A stretch of 64,000 bases of DNA from Verrucomicrobiota bacterium (GTDB lineage Bacteria; Verrucomicrobiota; Verrucomicrobiia; Opitutales; Opitutaceae). Each line of letters opens with the position of its first letter. Position 1 is the stretch's first letter. The notes under the pieces are model-generated. The model did no database searches. It was not told the DNA's origin and worked only from the letters and a program-made list of their open reading frames with translations. Below, piece after piece: positions 1-8,012 of the stretch. The stretch is taken from the NCBI GenBank assembly GCA_030601755.1, contig JAUWBF010000002.1:54504-118503 (forward strand). The letters are read 5' to 3'. The position numbers and the translations under genes are program-made.

Positions 1-709
1 TTTGCGAGACCTCGGCGGCGAGCGCCCGCACGCCGTGGACCTCGGTGGCGTAGTGGCCGCACAGATACAGGTTGAGGCGGTGTTCCTGGGCGAAGTTGAA
101 GTGTTCCTCGCGCAGCTCGCCGGTGACGAGCGTGTCGACGCCCTCGGGCAGCAGGCGGGGCAGGGCGCTGTTGCCGCTGCCGGAGCAGATGGCGATGGCG
201 GCGGGCTTTTCCGAGCCGCACTCGATGGCGGTGACGCGCGGGTAGAGTTTTTCGAGGCGGGCGCGCAGCTCGGCGCGCGACTCGGCGTGGGCGGCGATCC
301 AGCCGACGGGCTCGCCGCCGGAGGGCGCGAGCCAGCCGCGGGCGGGCGTGAGGCCGAGGTTTTTGGCGATGATGGCGTTGTTGCCCAGCTCGGGGTGTCC
401 GTCGAGCGGGATATGGCTGGAGTAGACCGCGCAGTTGCCGCGCACGAGGGTGGCGGTGCGCTCATAGAGTGGGCCGGTGAACGCGGCGGGCGGATTCCAG
501 AAAATGCCGTGGTGCACGATCAGAAAGTCGACTCCGGCGGCGACGGCCTTTTGGAAGGGCACGAGGCCGGCGTCCACCGCGGCGCCGATCTTGGTGACGC
601 GGCCGTCGTTGGCGAACTGCAGGCCGTTCATCGCGCCGGGAGCGTCCGCGTAGGCGGCGCGCCGGGTGCGCTGGTCGCAGTAGGACACGAGGTCGTTGAG
701 CGTGGGCAT
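1..709 (-). CDS. Nif3-like dinuclear metal-centre protein (3' end outside window)
   Basis: About 236 codons are visible from an ATG at 709 and the frame is open to the window edge. A VHHG motif lies at residues 65-68, and GE(L)REEH and CGHYATE motifs lie near the visible end. These supply the metal ligands of the NIF3/YbgI family (often named GTP cyclohydrolase 1 type 2 homolog), whose cellular role is still unsettled. E. coli YbgI has about 247 residues, so only a short tail is missing. The gene is divergent from the deaminase gene with about 95 bp between starts. Confidence 0.9.
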   Translation of the reverse strand, partial: MPTLNDLVSYCDQRTRRAAYADAPGAMNGLQFANDGRVTKIGAAVDAGLVPFQKAVAAGVDFLIVHHGIFWNPPAAFTGPLYERTATLVRGNCAVYSSHIPLDGHPELGNNAIIAKNLGLTPARGWLAPSGGEPVGWIAAHAESRAELRARLEKLYPRVTAIECGSEKPAAIAICSGSGNSALPRLLPEGVDTLVTGELREEHFNFAQEHRLNLYLCGHYATEVHGVRALAAEVSQ

Positions 710-803
710 GGGGAGACCTTTGGCGACCGTGTAGGGGAGGGGCCAGCCCTTTGTGAGGTTCGGAGTGACAAGCGCGGCGGCGGCGCCTAGCGATGGGGCC
801 AGC

Positions 804-1277
804 ATGAACGTTTCCGTTTCCCCCGTTGACCTGATCGCCGACGCCGCCGCCCGTTTCGACGGACGGCCCTCGTGGGACGACTACTTTATGGCGACGGCGG
901 TGCTGCTCTCGACGCGCAGTCCCTGTGAGCGGTTGCACGTCGGTTGCCTGATCGTGAGCGGTGGCGAGCGTCGCAACCGCATCGTGGCGGCCGGCTACAA
1001 CGGCTACCTGCCGGGCACGCCGCACGTGTCGCGTCTGCGCGACGGCCACGAGCAGGCCACGGTGCACGCCGAGCAAAACGCCATTGCCGACGCCGCCCGC
1101 CGCGGAAGCTCGGTGGAGGGCTGCGTGGCCTACGTGACGCACTACCCGTGCATCAATTGCGCGAAGATTTTGGCGTCCTCGGGCATTGCGGAAATCCGCT
1201 ATCGCGCCGATTATAACAACGACCCCCTCGTGGCGCCCCTGCTGGCCGATGCCGGCGTGAGCGTCCTGAAACTTTAA
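804..1277 (+). CDS. dCMP/cytidine deaminase family protein
   Basis: A 157-residue zinc deaminase. HAE at residues 88-90 provides the ligand His and the proton-shuttle Glu. PCINC (115-119) provides the two ligand cysteines. Length and the NGYLPGTPH segment match deoxycytidylate deaminases of the ComEB type, which make dUMP for thymidylate synthesis; a related cytosolic deaminase cannot be excluded. The ATG at 804 is preferred to an upstream in-frame ATG at 753 because the added 17 residues are low-complexity and unlike the family. No clear ribosome binding site is visible. Confidence 0.85.
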   Translation: MNVSVSPVDLIADAAARFDGRPSWDDYFMATAVLLSTRSPCERLHVGCLIVSGGERRNRIVAAGYNGYLPGTPHVSRLRDGHEQATVHAEQNAIADAARRGSSVEGCVAYVTHYPCINCAKILASSGIAEIRYRADYNNDPLVAPLLADAGVSVLKL

Positions 1278-1304
1278 CTGCCCACACCTGTCCGAGCAGT
1301 CCTC

Positions 1305-1865
1305 ATGCGCGAACCCTCCGCATCCCGTTCCGAGACCTTGGCCGGCTCCCTGCTGCTGGCCCACCCAACGCTGACGGACCCCAATTTCCGCCGGACCGTG
1401 GTGCTGATCTCGAAACACGACGAGGAGGGCGCGATGGGCGTGGTGCTTAACCGCCCGCTCGGCAAACGCCTCGGGCAACTCACCGACGATTTCGCCGGCA
1501 GCGAGCTGGCCGACGTGCCGTTGTTCTCCGGCGGCCCGGTCGAGCCGACGCAGGTCATCCTCTGCGCATGGCGTCCGCAGCCGGAAGGCGAGGGTTTTCA
1601 ACTCATGTTCGGCCTCGATCCCGAGCGCGCGCTGGCGTTGGCCCAGGACAAGGAGATGCACCTGCGCGCCTTCCTCGGCTACGCCGGTTGGTCGGCGGGG
1701 CAACTCGAGGGCGAGTTGACCGGCGACTTCTGGGTGACCAGCGATTTGCAGCCCGAACTGATGGAGATTTCCCCCGACGTTGGCCTGTGGCGCGCGGTGC
1801 TCGGCGCGATCAGCGACGAGTGGCGGCTGGAGGCCGGCGAGCCCGACGACCCCACCCTCAACTAG
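1305..1865 (+). CDS. YqgE/AlgH family protein (UPF0301)
   Basis: A 186-residue protein with the family signatures LLLAHPTLTDPNFRRTVVLI at residues 17-36 and GVVLNRPL shortly after, plus a late G(Y)AGWSAGQLE segment. YqgE/AlgH proteins are small cytosolic proteins of unclear biochemical role; AlgH was linked to alginate regulation in Pseudomonas. The gene follows the deaminase by 27 bp on the same strand and may be co-transcribed. Length is typical of the family. Confidence 0.9.
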   Translation: MREPSASRSETLAGSLLLAHPTLTDPNFRRTVVLISKHDEEGAMGVVLNRPLGKRLGQLTDDFAGSELADVPLFSGGPVEPTQVILCAWRPQPEGEGFQLMFGLDPERALALAQDKEMHLRAFLGYAGWSAGQLEGELTGDFWVTSDLQPELMEISPDVGLWRAVLGAISDEWRLEAGEPDDPTLN

Positions 1866-1952
1866 GCCGTCGGCACGTCTCCGCCGCGAGGCGCGCGTGC
1901 GCCAAAATTGCGTTTGACAGAGGCGAAGCCGATCTGTGTTTTGGTCCTTTTT

Positions 1953-2078
1953 ATGAAAGTCGTCTCCTCCATCAAATCCGCCAAGAAGCGTCACCCTGAC
2001 TGTCAGGTCGTCCGCCGCAAGGGTCGCATCTACGTGATCAACAAGACCGACCCGCGCTACAAAGCTCGCCAGGGTTGA
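1953..2078 (+). CDS. rpmJ: ribosomal protein bL36, zinc-independent (C-minus) type
   Basis: A 41-residue protein beginning [20 protein letters not shown]. It resembles the YkgO form of L36 of the large ribosomal subunit, with only one cysteine and without the CCHC zinc ligands. It lies 28 bp upstream of a likewise zinc-free L31, matching the ykgM/ykgO pairing of E. coli, although there the pair is a zinc-starvation backup. Whether this genome has other L36/L31 copies cannot be seen. No Shine-Dalgarno sequence precedes the ATG. Confidence 0.93.
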   Translation: MKVVSSIKSAKKRHPDCQVVRRKGRIYVINKTDPRYKARQG

Positions 2079-2106
2079 TCTTCCTTAACCGCAAGCACTT
2101 ATCGCC

Positions 2107-2361
2107 ATGAAGTCCCAAGGCCATCCCGCTCTCAACAACGTCTGCTTCCTCGACGTTGGCACCGGCAAGAAGTTCCTCACCAAGTCCACGATGAAGTCCG
2201 CCCGCAAGGAGACCATCGATGGCGTCGAATACCATGTCGTCGTCCGCGACGTCACCATGGACTCGCATCCCGCCTACACCGGCGAGAAGCGCATCGTCGA
2301 CACCGCCGGCCGCGTGGAGAAGTTCACCACCAAGTTCCGCCGCGCCAAGCCCGTCAAGTAA
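2107..2361 (+). CDS. rpmE2: ribosomal protein bL31 type B
   Basis: An 84-residue large-subunit protein. It starts MKSQGHP and contains DSHPAYTGEKRIVDTAGRVEK, matching type B L31 (YkgM-like). The zinc-binding CxxC pair of type A L31 is absent. It is the second gene of an rpmJ-rpmE2 pair and is followed by a strong intrinsic terminator about 65 bp downstream, which closes the transcript. Confidence 0.94.
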   Translation: MKSQGHPALNNVCFLDVGTGKKFLTKSTMKSARKETIDGVEYHVVVRDVTMDSHPAYTGEKRIVDTAGRVEKFTTKFRRAKPVK

Positions 2362-2425
2362 GACGGTCGCGCCGGTCGTCCCGGGTTCGAGACGACTTCA
2401 CGGAGTCACCGGCACCGCCCATTCT

Positions 2426-2460
2426 CAAAAAACCCGCCGCATATCGCGGCGGGTTTTTTT
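2426..2460 (+). terminator. Rho-independent terminator after rpmE2
   Basis: Stem CCCGCCGC / GCGGCGGG around an ATATC-type loop, with an A-run before and a run of seven T after, so it could work in both directions. Confidence 0.9.
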
Positions 2461-2499
2461 GCGTCCGCACGCATCGATTCGAGGAGGGCGGGCATAAAG

Positions 2500-2524
2500 A
2501 AGGGCGCCGTCGCCGGCGCCCTTT
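2500..2524 (-). terminator. terminator hairpin after the phosphofructokinase gene
   Basis: Near-perfect inverted repeat AAGGGCGCCG / CGGCGCCCTT with a 4-5 base loop, about 85 bp past the stop of the minus-strand gene. On the minus strand it is followed by a short T-rich stretch (TTCTTT). Confidence 0.65.
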
Positions 2525-2546
2525 GAGATGAATGATGTCCGATGAC

Positions 2547-2574
2547 CGGGGCGGGCAACAGTGCCCGCTCTCCG
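2547..2574. repeat. REP-like GC palindrome, copy 1
   Basis: Imperfect palindrome with GCGGGCA...TGCCCGC arms. A second copy at 23465-23492 differs at only three of 28 positions, and the glnK4 terminator at 23390-23418 shares the GGGCGGGCA/TGCCCGCCC arms. Both full copies sit in spacers between genes. Confidence 0.6.
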
Positions 2575-2606
2575 TCGTGCCAGCGCGCGGGTGCGGTGCG
2601 ACGCGC

Positions 2607-3845
2607 TCAGTGCTTCACGTCGACCTGGGCGCCCTTGGGCTGGCCGATCTTGGCGAGCAGTTTGTCGAACCACGGCTGGGTGACGTCGAAGGGCTTGCCG
2701 CCCTTGATGCGGGGAAACTCGATGGCGCGGAGCACGCCGCCCTTGTCCTCGTCGTGGCCGATGACGCCGCTCTCACGGCGCAGCGCGCATTCGACGGCGA
2801 GGTCGGTGCAGCTCTTGATGAGACGCAGGTCGTCGGAGTTGGCCGCGGCGGCGCGGGCGTAGTAACCGCTCTTCTGCACGAGGCACTTCTCGGCGCCGAG
2901 CATCTTGGCGAACTGGTCGCCGAACCACTTGCCGGGGTTGACGGCGTCGAGCTTGACGTGGCCGAACGCGTCGCGCGGCACTTCCTGGCCCTTGGCGGTC
3001 ATCTCGGCGATGATCGACTCCACGCCGGCGCCCTCGGAGATGAAGATGTTGACGCAATCATGCTCGTCCATGACGGCCTTGAGGCGGGCGGCCTCGGCGG
3101 CGATGTCGACGGCCATCTCGGGGATGAACACGGCATGCACCGAGAGGCGCCCCTTAGAGAGACCGATGCCCGGCACGAAGGCTTGGCGGTCGACCATGCT
3201 CTGGTAGTAGTCGGCGGTGGCGGCGGTGAGCCAGCCGCAGTTGCGGCCCATGACCTCGTGGATGATGAGCATGCGCGGGTTGGCGCCGGACTCGGCCACG
3301 ACGTTTTGGAAATAGCGGGCGCCGTGCTCGGCGGCGGTCCAGGCGCCGAGGGACTGGCGGATCGGGTAGACGTCGTTGTCGATGGTCTTGGGCAGGCCGA
3401 TGACGGTCAGGCCGTAGTCGTTCTTGGCGAGGAAGGCGGCGAGGTCGGCCGCGGCGGTGTTGGTGTCGTCACCGCCGATGGTGTGGAGGATGTCGACGCC
3501 GTCTTTGACGAGCTGGTCGGCGGCGACCTTCTGCGGGTCTTGGCCTTCCTTCACGAGGCCGCGCTTCACGCAGTCCTTGACGTTGGTGAGTTTGACGCGG
3601 CTGTTGCCGATCGGGCTGCCGCCGTAGCGGTGCAGGGTGGCGGCGTGGGCGCGCACCTCGGGGGTGACGACGTAGCTGTCGCCGGCCAGCAGGCCCTTGT
3701 AACCGCCCTTGTAGGCGATGATCTCGATGTCGGGCGCGATCTCGGTGTAGCGCTCGATCAGGCCGCCGACGGCGGAGCTGAGGCAGGGCGCGAGGCCACC
3801 GGCGGTGAGGAGGGCGACTTTCTTGGGACGGGAGGCGATGCTCAT
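2607..3845 (-). CDS. 6-phosphofructokinase, probably pyrophosphate-dependent
   Basis: A 412-residue phosphofructokinase interconverting fructose 6-phosphate and fructose 1,6-bisphosphate in glycolysis. GGDDTNT (residues 124-130) carries the Asp pair associated with pyrophosphate rather than ATP use. PKTIDND (152-158) holds the catalytic Asp, and MGRNCGW (199-205) is the substrate-binding loop. The overall build resembles long PPi-PFKs rather than the roughly 320-residue ATP enzyme. PPi-dependence is inferred from these motifs. The gene is monocistronic, with a 411-bp upstream spacer carrying paired AT-rich palindromes. Confidence 0.88.
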   Translation of the reverse strand: MSIASRPKKVALLTAGGLAPCLSSAVGGLIERYTEIAPDIEIIAYKGGYKGLLAGDSYVVTPEVRAHAATLHRYGGSPIGNSRVKLTNVKDCVKRGLVKEGQDPQKVAADQLVKDGVDILHTIGGDDTNTAAADLAAFLAKNDYGLTVIGLPKTIDNDVYPIRQSLGAWTAAEHGARYFQNVVAESGANPRMLIIHEVMGRNCGWLTAATADYYQSMVDRQAFVPGIGLSKGRLSVHAVFIPEMAVDIAAEAARLKAVMDEHDCVNIFISEGAGVESIIAEMTAKGQEVPRDAFGHVKLDAVNPGKWFGDQFAKMLGAEKCLVQKSGYYARAAAANSDDLRLIKSCTDLAVECALRRESGVIGHDEDKGGVLRAIEFPRIKGGKPFDVTQPWFDKLLAKIGQPKGAQVDVKH

Positions 3846-4256
3846 GATGAAAAGGCCAAGCTAGGCCCGTGCCGCCGTCCGCGTCGAGTCCGCAGCCTGC
3901 GCGGCGATTGGCGAACGTTGGGCGAACGTTGCCGGCCGGCCCGTGTATCCCGGCGATTCCCGCCTTTGCCGACCGTGTGGGTTTTATCGCCACCGAGCGT
4001 CATCCAACCCCGATAAATTGTAACCTAATAAGTTACAATAGGCATAGAGTATTTGACTGATAGCAGGATACGGAACGAAGTATTTGTCACTTAATAAGTG
4101 ACAAATGGCTTGGCACAGGTGCCGGGGCCGCGAAACGCGGTGTAGACGTAGCCGAAGGCCGCGCGATCAGGCGGCGCGGCGGTTGGGTGACGCGGCTGGC
4201 GTCAGCGGCGAGCCGGAGGGCGCGGCAGTCAGGAGCCGGCGGGATCGACGACACTA
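3846..4256. other. 411-bp gene-free spacer
   Basis: This holds the promoter region of the phosphofructokinase gene and the downstream region of the mrp-like gene. The only clear structure is the AT-rich palindrome pair at 4018-4106. A direct repeat of AGGAGCCGGCGGG near 4219-4233 and 4258-4271 overlaps the end of the mrp-like gene. No credible gene was found. Confidence 0.7.
4018..4106. repeat. AT-rich palindrome pair, locus 1
   Basis: Two related palindromes. The first is 4018-4038 (TTGTAAC/GTTACAA arms around CTAATAA). The second is 4082-4106, a perfect 12-1-12 palindrome with ATTTGTCACTTA arms. A 43-bp AT-rich spacer separates them. The same arrangement recurs at 44336-44434, and a single copy lies inside a gene at 14401-14423. 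Base composition differs sharply from the surrounding GC-rich DNA. They could be a small mobile palindromic repeat or a regulator operator pair. Confidence 0.85.
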
Positions 4257-5333
4257 TCAGGAGCCGGCGGGCTTTTTTTGGTCGAGCTGCGCGAGGATGG
4301 TCTCGGCGATTTCCGTGAAGCAATGGCCGGCGGTGCCCTCGGGATCGAGGGCGGCGGCGGGAGTGCCGGCGTCGCCGGCGGCGCGGATCTCGGGAATGAG
4401 CGGAACCTCGCCGAGCAGGCGGGTGGCGAGCTTTTCGGCGGTGGCCGCGCCGCCGCCTTGGCCGAAGAGGTGGTGCTTGTTGCCGGCGGGATCGAGGAAG
4501 TAGCTCATGTTTTCCACGACGCCGAGCACGGGCACGTTGACCTTCTGGAACATGAGGCCGCCCTTGCGGGCGATGCCGGTGGCGGCGAGCTGGGGGGTGG
4601 TCACGAGCACCGCGCCGTCGAGGGGCAGGGTTTGCACGAGCGAGAGCTGGGCGTCGCCGGTGCCGGGCGGCAGATCGACAAGGAGCAGGTCGAGTTCGCC
4701 CCATTTCACGTTTTGCACGAACTGCTGGATGGTCTTCATGATCATCGGTCCGCGCCAGACGACGGGGGTGTTGTCGTCGATGAGGAAGCCCATGCTCATG
4801 ACCTTCACGCCGTGCTTTTCCATGGGGATGAGCGAATCGCCGTCGACCATGGGGCGGCCCTCAAGGCCGATCATGAGCGGCACGGAGGGGCCATAGATGT
4901 CGCAGTCCATCAGACCGACGCGACCGGGGCGGCCGCGCGAGGCGAGCAGGCGGGCGGCGGCGCAGGCGAGGTTGACGGCGAAGGTGCTCTTGCCGACGCC
5001 GCCCTTGCCGGAGGCGATGGCCACGGCCTTGGCGATGCTCTTGGGGGCGTTGGCATTGCCGCCGAGATTGCCGCCGGTCGGGGCGGCTTTGGGCGCGGAC
5101 ACGGCGACGTCGATGATGACGTCCTTCACTTCGGGCAGGGCGCGCAGGCAGTGGTCGACCTCACGCTTGAGGTGGAGCGGGACCTTGGGGTCGGCGGTGG
5201 TGAGGGCGAGCGAAACCTTTACGGTGCCGTCGACGAGGGCGATGGACCGGACCAGACCGAACGACACGATGTCGCGGCTGAAACCGGGGTATTTGACCTG
5301 CTTGAGGTGCTCTTTGAGTGCGTCGGAAGTCAC
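4257..5333 (-). CDS. Mrp/ApbC-like P-loop ATPase lacking the CxxC motif
   Basis: A 358-residue protein with an N-terminal DUF59/MIP18-like domain (about 1-80), an Ala/Gly/Pro linker, and an Mrp-type NTPase with a deviant Walker A, GKGGVGKST (109-117). Family members carry or assemble Fe-S clusters using a C-terminal CxxC. Here that site reads MSYFLDPAG (276-284) with no cysteine, so classical cluster transfer is doubtful. GTG at 5333 gives the expected N terminus (MTSDALKEHL). It is divergent from tolB. Confidence 0.88.
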   Translation of the reverse strand: MTSDALKEHLKQVKYPGFSRDIVSFGLVRSIALVDGTVKVSLALTTADPKVPLHLKREVDHCLRALPEVKDVIIDVAVSAPKAAPTGGNLGGNANAPKSIAKAVAIASGKGGVGKSTFAVNLACAAARLLASRGRPGRVGLMDCDIYGPSVPLMIGLEGRPMVDGDSLIPMEKHGVKVMSMGFLIDDNTPVVWRGPMIMKTIQQFVQNVKWGELDLLLVDLPPGTGDAQLSLVQTLPLDGAVLVTTPQLAATGIARKGGLMFQKVNVPVLGVVENMSYFLDPAGNKHHLFGQGGGAATAEKLATRLLGEVPLIPEIRAAGDAGTPAAALDPEGTAGHCFTEIAETILAQLDQKKPAGS

Positions 5334-5423
5334 GGCGGGGAAAAGTTGGAAACCTGAAAGGGTTTTACGTTGTTTAGAGGGTGGGGCATGTAAATAGAAA
5401 TGGCCCCGACCTCACGCACCATC

Positions 5424-6626
5424 ATGCGCCTTTTCACTCTCCACAAATTCCTCTTCACATTATCGTTTGCCGCGCTGGCGGCGTTCTCCGCCGCGCAGGC
5501 TGCACCGACCGATGAGATCGTCATCGGCACGGGTGCCAAGACCATCCCCGTCAAGGTTTCCGCCAGCTCCGCCGAACTGAACGGGCTCGCGCAGACCGCC
5601 TTCAACGCCCACGGCGCGTTCCGTCGCGTGTCGAGCGGCGAGGCGTTTGCCATCACCTTTGCGCCGGCCGGCCCGAACCAAGTCCAGGTGCAGGTCAGCC
5701 GTGGCGGCACTCCGGTGCTGAACCGCGTGGTCAACGGCAGCTCGACCCGTAACGCCCTGCTGCGCGCCGCCGACGTGGCGGTCAAACAGACCAGCGGCCT
5801 CGAGGGCTTCTTCGCGTCGCGCCTCGCCTTCATCAGCGAGCGCACCGGCAAGCCCGAGGTCTACACCTCCGACCTGTTCTCCGGCGAGGTGCGCGGCATC
5901 ACCAACGACCGCTCGCTGGCCGTCTCGCCGCGGTGGTCGCCGGACGGGCAGCGCATCATCTACACCAGCTATTTCCGCTCCGGCTTCCCCGATATCTTCG
6001 TGCTCGATCTGGGCAACATGCAGCGCAAGACCTTCGTCAGCTTCAAAGGCACCAACAGCAGCGCCCGCTACAGCGCTGACGGCCAACGCGTCGCCATGGT
6101 GCTCTCCGGTGAGGGCAACCCCGAGATCTACGTCGGCACCGCGCAGGGCCAACGCATCCGCCGCCTCACCCGCAGCTCCTCGGTCGAGTCCTCCCCGTGT
6201 TTCTCGCCGGATGGTTCACGCATCGTCTTCACCTCCGACGCCGCCGGTGGCCCGCAGCTTTACATGATGTCGGCCACGGACGGCAGCGGTGCCCGTCGCC
6301 TGCCGACCAACATCAGCGGTTACTGCGCCGAGCCAGACTGGAGCCGCGGCGCGCCCAACAAGATCGCCTTCACCTTCGCCTCGGGCAAGAGCTTCCAGAT
6401 CGGCGTCTATGACCTCAACGGCCGCGGCGCCGCCAAGCAGGTGTCCAAGGCGCCCTTCGACGCGGTCGAGCCGTCCTGGCTGGCCGACGGCCGCCACTTG
6501 GTCTTCACCGCGCGCTCCGCCAATAAGCGCAGCCTCTGGTTGCTCGACACCGAGTCCGGCAAGGCCACCCGCCTCAGCGCCGAGCAGCTCGGCAATTGCA
6601 GCCAGGCCAACGCGCTGGCGCCTTAA
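5424..6626 (+). CDS. TolB-like periplasmic beta-propeller protein
   Basis: About 400 residues. An N-terminal signal peptide (MRLFTLHKFLF... ending near AAQA) is followed by an alpha/beta domain and then a beta-propeller. The propeller shows repeated PD40-type blades such as SPRWSPDGQRIIYTSY and SSPCFSPDGSRIVFTSD. TolB works with Pal and the TolQRA motor in outer-membrane constriction. No pal or tolA is adjacent, but ExbB/ExbD genes lie 27 kb away. The start at 5424 is chosen because it puts the signal sequence at the N terminus; an in-frame ATG at 5400 would add eight residues. Confidence 0.85.
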   Translation: MRLFTLHKFLFTLSFAALAAFSAAQAAPTDEIVIGTGAKTIPVKVSASSAELNGLAQTAFNAHGAFRRVSSGEAFAITFAPAGPNQVQVQVSRGGTPVLNRVVNGSSTRNALLRAADVAVKQTSGLEGFFASRLAFISERTGKPEVYTSDLFSGEVRGITNDRSLAVSPRWSPDGQRIIYTSYFRSGFPDIFVLDLGNMQRKTFVSFKGTNSSARYSADGQRVAMVLSGEGNPEIYVGTAQGQRIRRLTRSSSVESSPCFSPDGSRIVFTSDAAGGPQLYMMSATDGSGARRLPTNISGYCAEPDWSRGAPNKIAFTFASGKSFQIGVYDLNGRGAAKQVSKAPFDAVEPSWLADGRHLVFTARSANKRSLWLLDTESGKATRLSAEQLGNCSQANALAP

Positions 6627-6676
6627 GCCGCGGATTCCCTCCTCCGCGGTGCCAACCGCCGCGTTCCGCGCAAAAC

Positions 6677-6711
6677 AAAAGGCCGTCGTGATCACCACGA
6701 CGGCCTTTTGG
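6677..6711. terminator. bidirectional terminator between convergent tolB-like and fur-like genes
   Basis: Perfect stem AAAAGGCCGTCGTG / CACGACGGCCTTTT with a small loop. An A-run and a T-run on either side make it usable from both strands. Confidence 0.9.
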
Positions 6712-6747
6712 CTTTTAAAAAAACGGGATGGCGGGCTCGGCTTGACC

Positions 6748-7299
6748 TCAGCCCTCGGCCGGAACCTCGACGTTTTGCCGGCCGCGTTGCGCGACCGCAT
6801 CGGCTCCGTTCGCCTGAACGCCGCCGGTGAAAAACTCCACGCTGTGGGAAACGTCGCTGTAGCCTTGGGCGCGCAGCGCGTCCTCGATGCGGCTGATGGT
6901 GCCGCTCAGCTCGCGGGCCAGCTCGGCGGGCAGCGGCTCGATGCCGCGGTCGGCCTTGTTGATGATGTGGTAGTCGGTCGAGCCTGAGGTGTTGATCTGG
7001 TAGAGGCTGGTGCCGTTGTGCAGGAAGCTGCGGCGAACCAAGCCGATCGACTCGAACGCCGCCAGGCAGCGGTAAACCGTGACCAGATCGCACGCCGTGT
7101 CGCTGAGGCCCTGATGGATCTGCTCGATGCTCACCGGGTGGGCCTGGGCGATCAATGTCTTGAGAATGGCCACCCGCGGCTGGGTGACGCGCAGGCCGGC
7201 CTGCTTGAGGCGCGCGCAGGCTTCGTCCAGACGCTGGGTCCGGCTCAGGCCGGTGCTGATGGCGGCGAGCGGATGATTGGTTTGGGTGGAGGCGATCAT
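6748..7299 (-). CDS. Fur-family regulator lacking the usual metal-ligand motifs
   Basis: A 183-residue protein. Its N-terminal winged helix (GLRVTQPRVAILKTLI, LVTVYRCLAAFESIGLVRR, residues about 34-100) is clearly Fur-like. In the dimerisation half, the expected HHDH and paired CxxC zinc motifs are missing: the region reads STDYHIINKADRGIEPL, and the tail has no cysteines. A roughly 50-residue C-terminal extension is polar. It may be a metal-independent or differently sensing Fur paralogue. It is divergent from the Minf_1886-type gene across 164 bp containing a CTGAAAC/GTTTCAG inverted repeat (7332-7374). Confidence 0.82.
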   Translation of the reverse strand: MIASTQTNHPLAAISTGLSRTQRLDEACARLKQAGLRVTQPRVAILKTLIAQAHPVSIEQIHQGLSDTACDLVTVYRCLAAFESIGLVRRSFLHNGTSLYQINTSGSTDYHIINKADRGIEPLPAELARELSGTISRIEDALRAQGYSDVSHSVEFFTGGVQANGADAVAQRGRQNVEVPAEG

Positions 7300-7463
7300 T
7301 TGCTTAAAGACAACTGTTTGCCGTCACCGATCTGAAACACAAACAGGAAAACCGATTTATCCCCCTTGTTTCAGAGGTAAATTGGTTCATCGACACGCCC
7401 TCGCAGCTTAACCGCTCTGCGGTTGCAACGCGTCCCGACCTGCACTTACCTGCGCGAAAAGGC

Positions 7464-7901
7464 ATGCAAGACTTGGACTTCAACGAGATCGTCGACCTCA
7501 TCCGCAAAGAGGACGGCCGCTACCACCGGCGGGCCTATGTCTTTGTTCGGGAGGGCCTTGATAAGACCGTCAAAGCCGTCAAGCAGGCCGACGCCGCGCA
7601 GACCCGCCAGTCGATGCACATCACCGGCCGCGAACTCTCGCACGGGCTCAAAACCCACGCCCTCGACCAATACGGACCCATGGCGAAGGTCGTGCTCGCC
7701 GAGTGGGGCGTGCGCACCACCGCCGACTTCGGTGAGATCGTTTACAATCTCATCGAATACAACGTTTTCAGCAAAACCGACAGCGACCGTAAGGAGCACT
7801 TCGACGCCGTCTACGACTTTGACGACGTCTTCGTCCGCCCCTTCCTGCCCAGCCGCCGTCCGGGCGACACCGCTTCCGTCGGCAACGGCTCGCCGGACTG
7901 A
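7464..7901 (+). CDS. Minf_1886-family conserved hypothetical protein
   Basis: A 145-residue soluble protein, MQDLDFNEIVDLIRKEDGRY then RRAYVFVREGLD, GRELSHGLKTHALDQYGPMAKVVL and GEIVYNLIE. It matches from memory the Verrucomicrobia/Planctomycetes family named after Minf_1886. Its function is unknown. No membrane segment or catalytic motif is evident. It is the main taxonomic pointer in the window. It lies about 110 bp upstream of the M16 protease gene on the same strand. Confidence 0.75.
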   Translation: MQDLDFNEIVDLIRKEDGRYHRRAYVFVREGLDKTVKAVKQADAAQTRQSMHITGRELSHGLKTHALDQYGPMAKVVLAEWGVRTTADFGEIVYNLIEYNVFSKTDSDRKEHFDAVYDFDDVFVRPFLPSRRPGDTASVGNGSPD

Positions 7902-8012
7902 ATCGCCGCCGTCCCGCCCGGCTGGTCCATCGCCGCCGTGGCGACCACCTCGCCTTCGCAACCTCATCCCCGCCGCGCGCGCCATTCCACCCGCGCACCT
8001 CCCCAACTCTTC

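Noticed and set aside
2532..4016. Long plus-strand open frame (about 490 codons) opposite the phosphofructokinase gene
   Set aside because: Antisense shadow of a clearly conserved gene. High GC leaves the opposite frames open, and its composition (Gly/Val/Asp-rich) matches no protein family.
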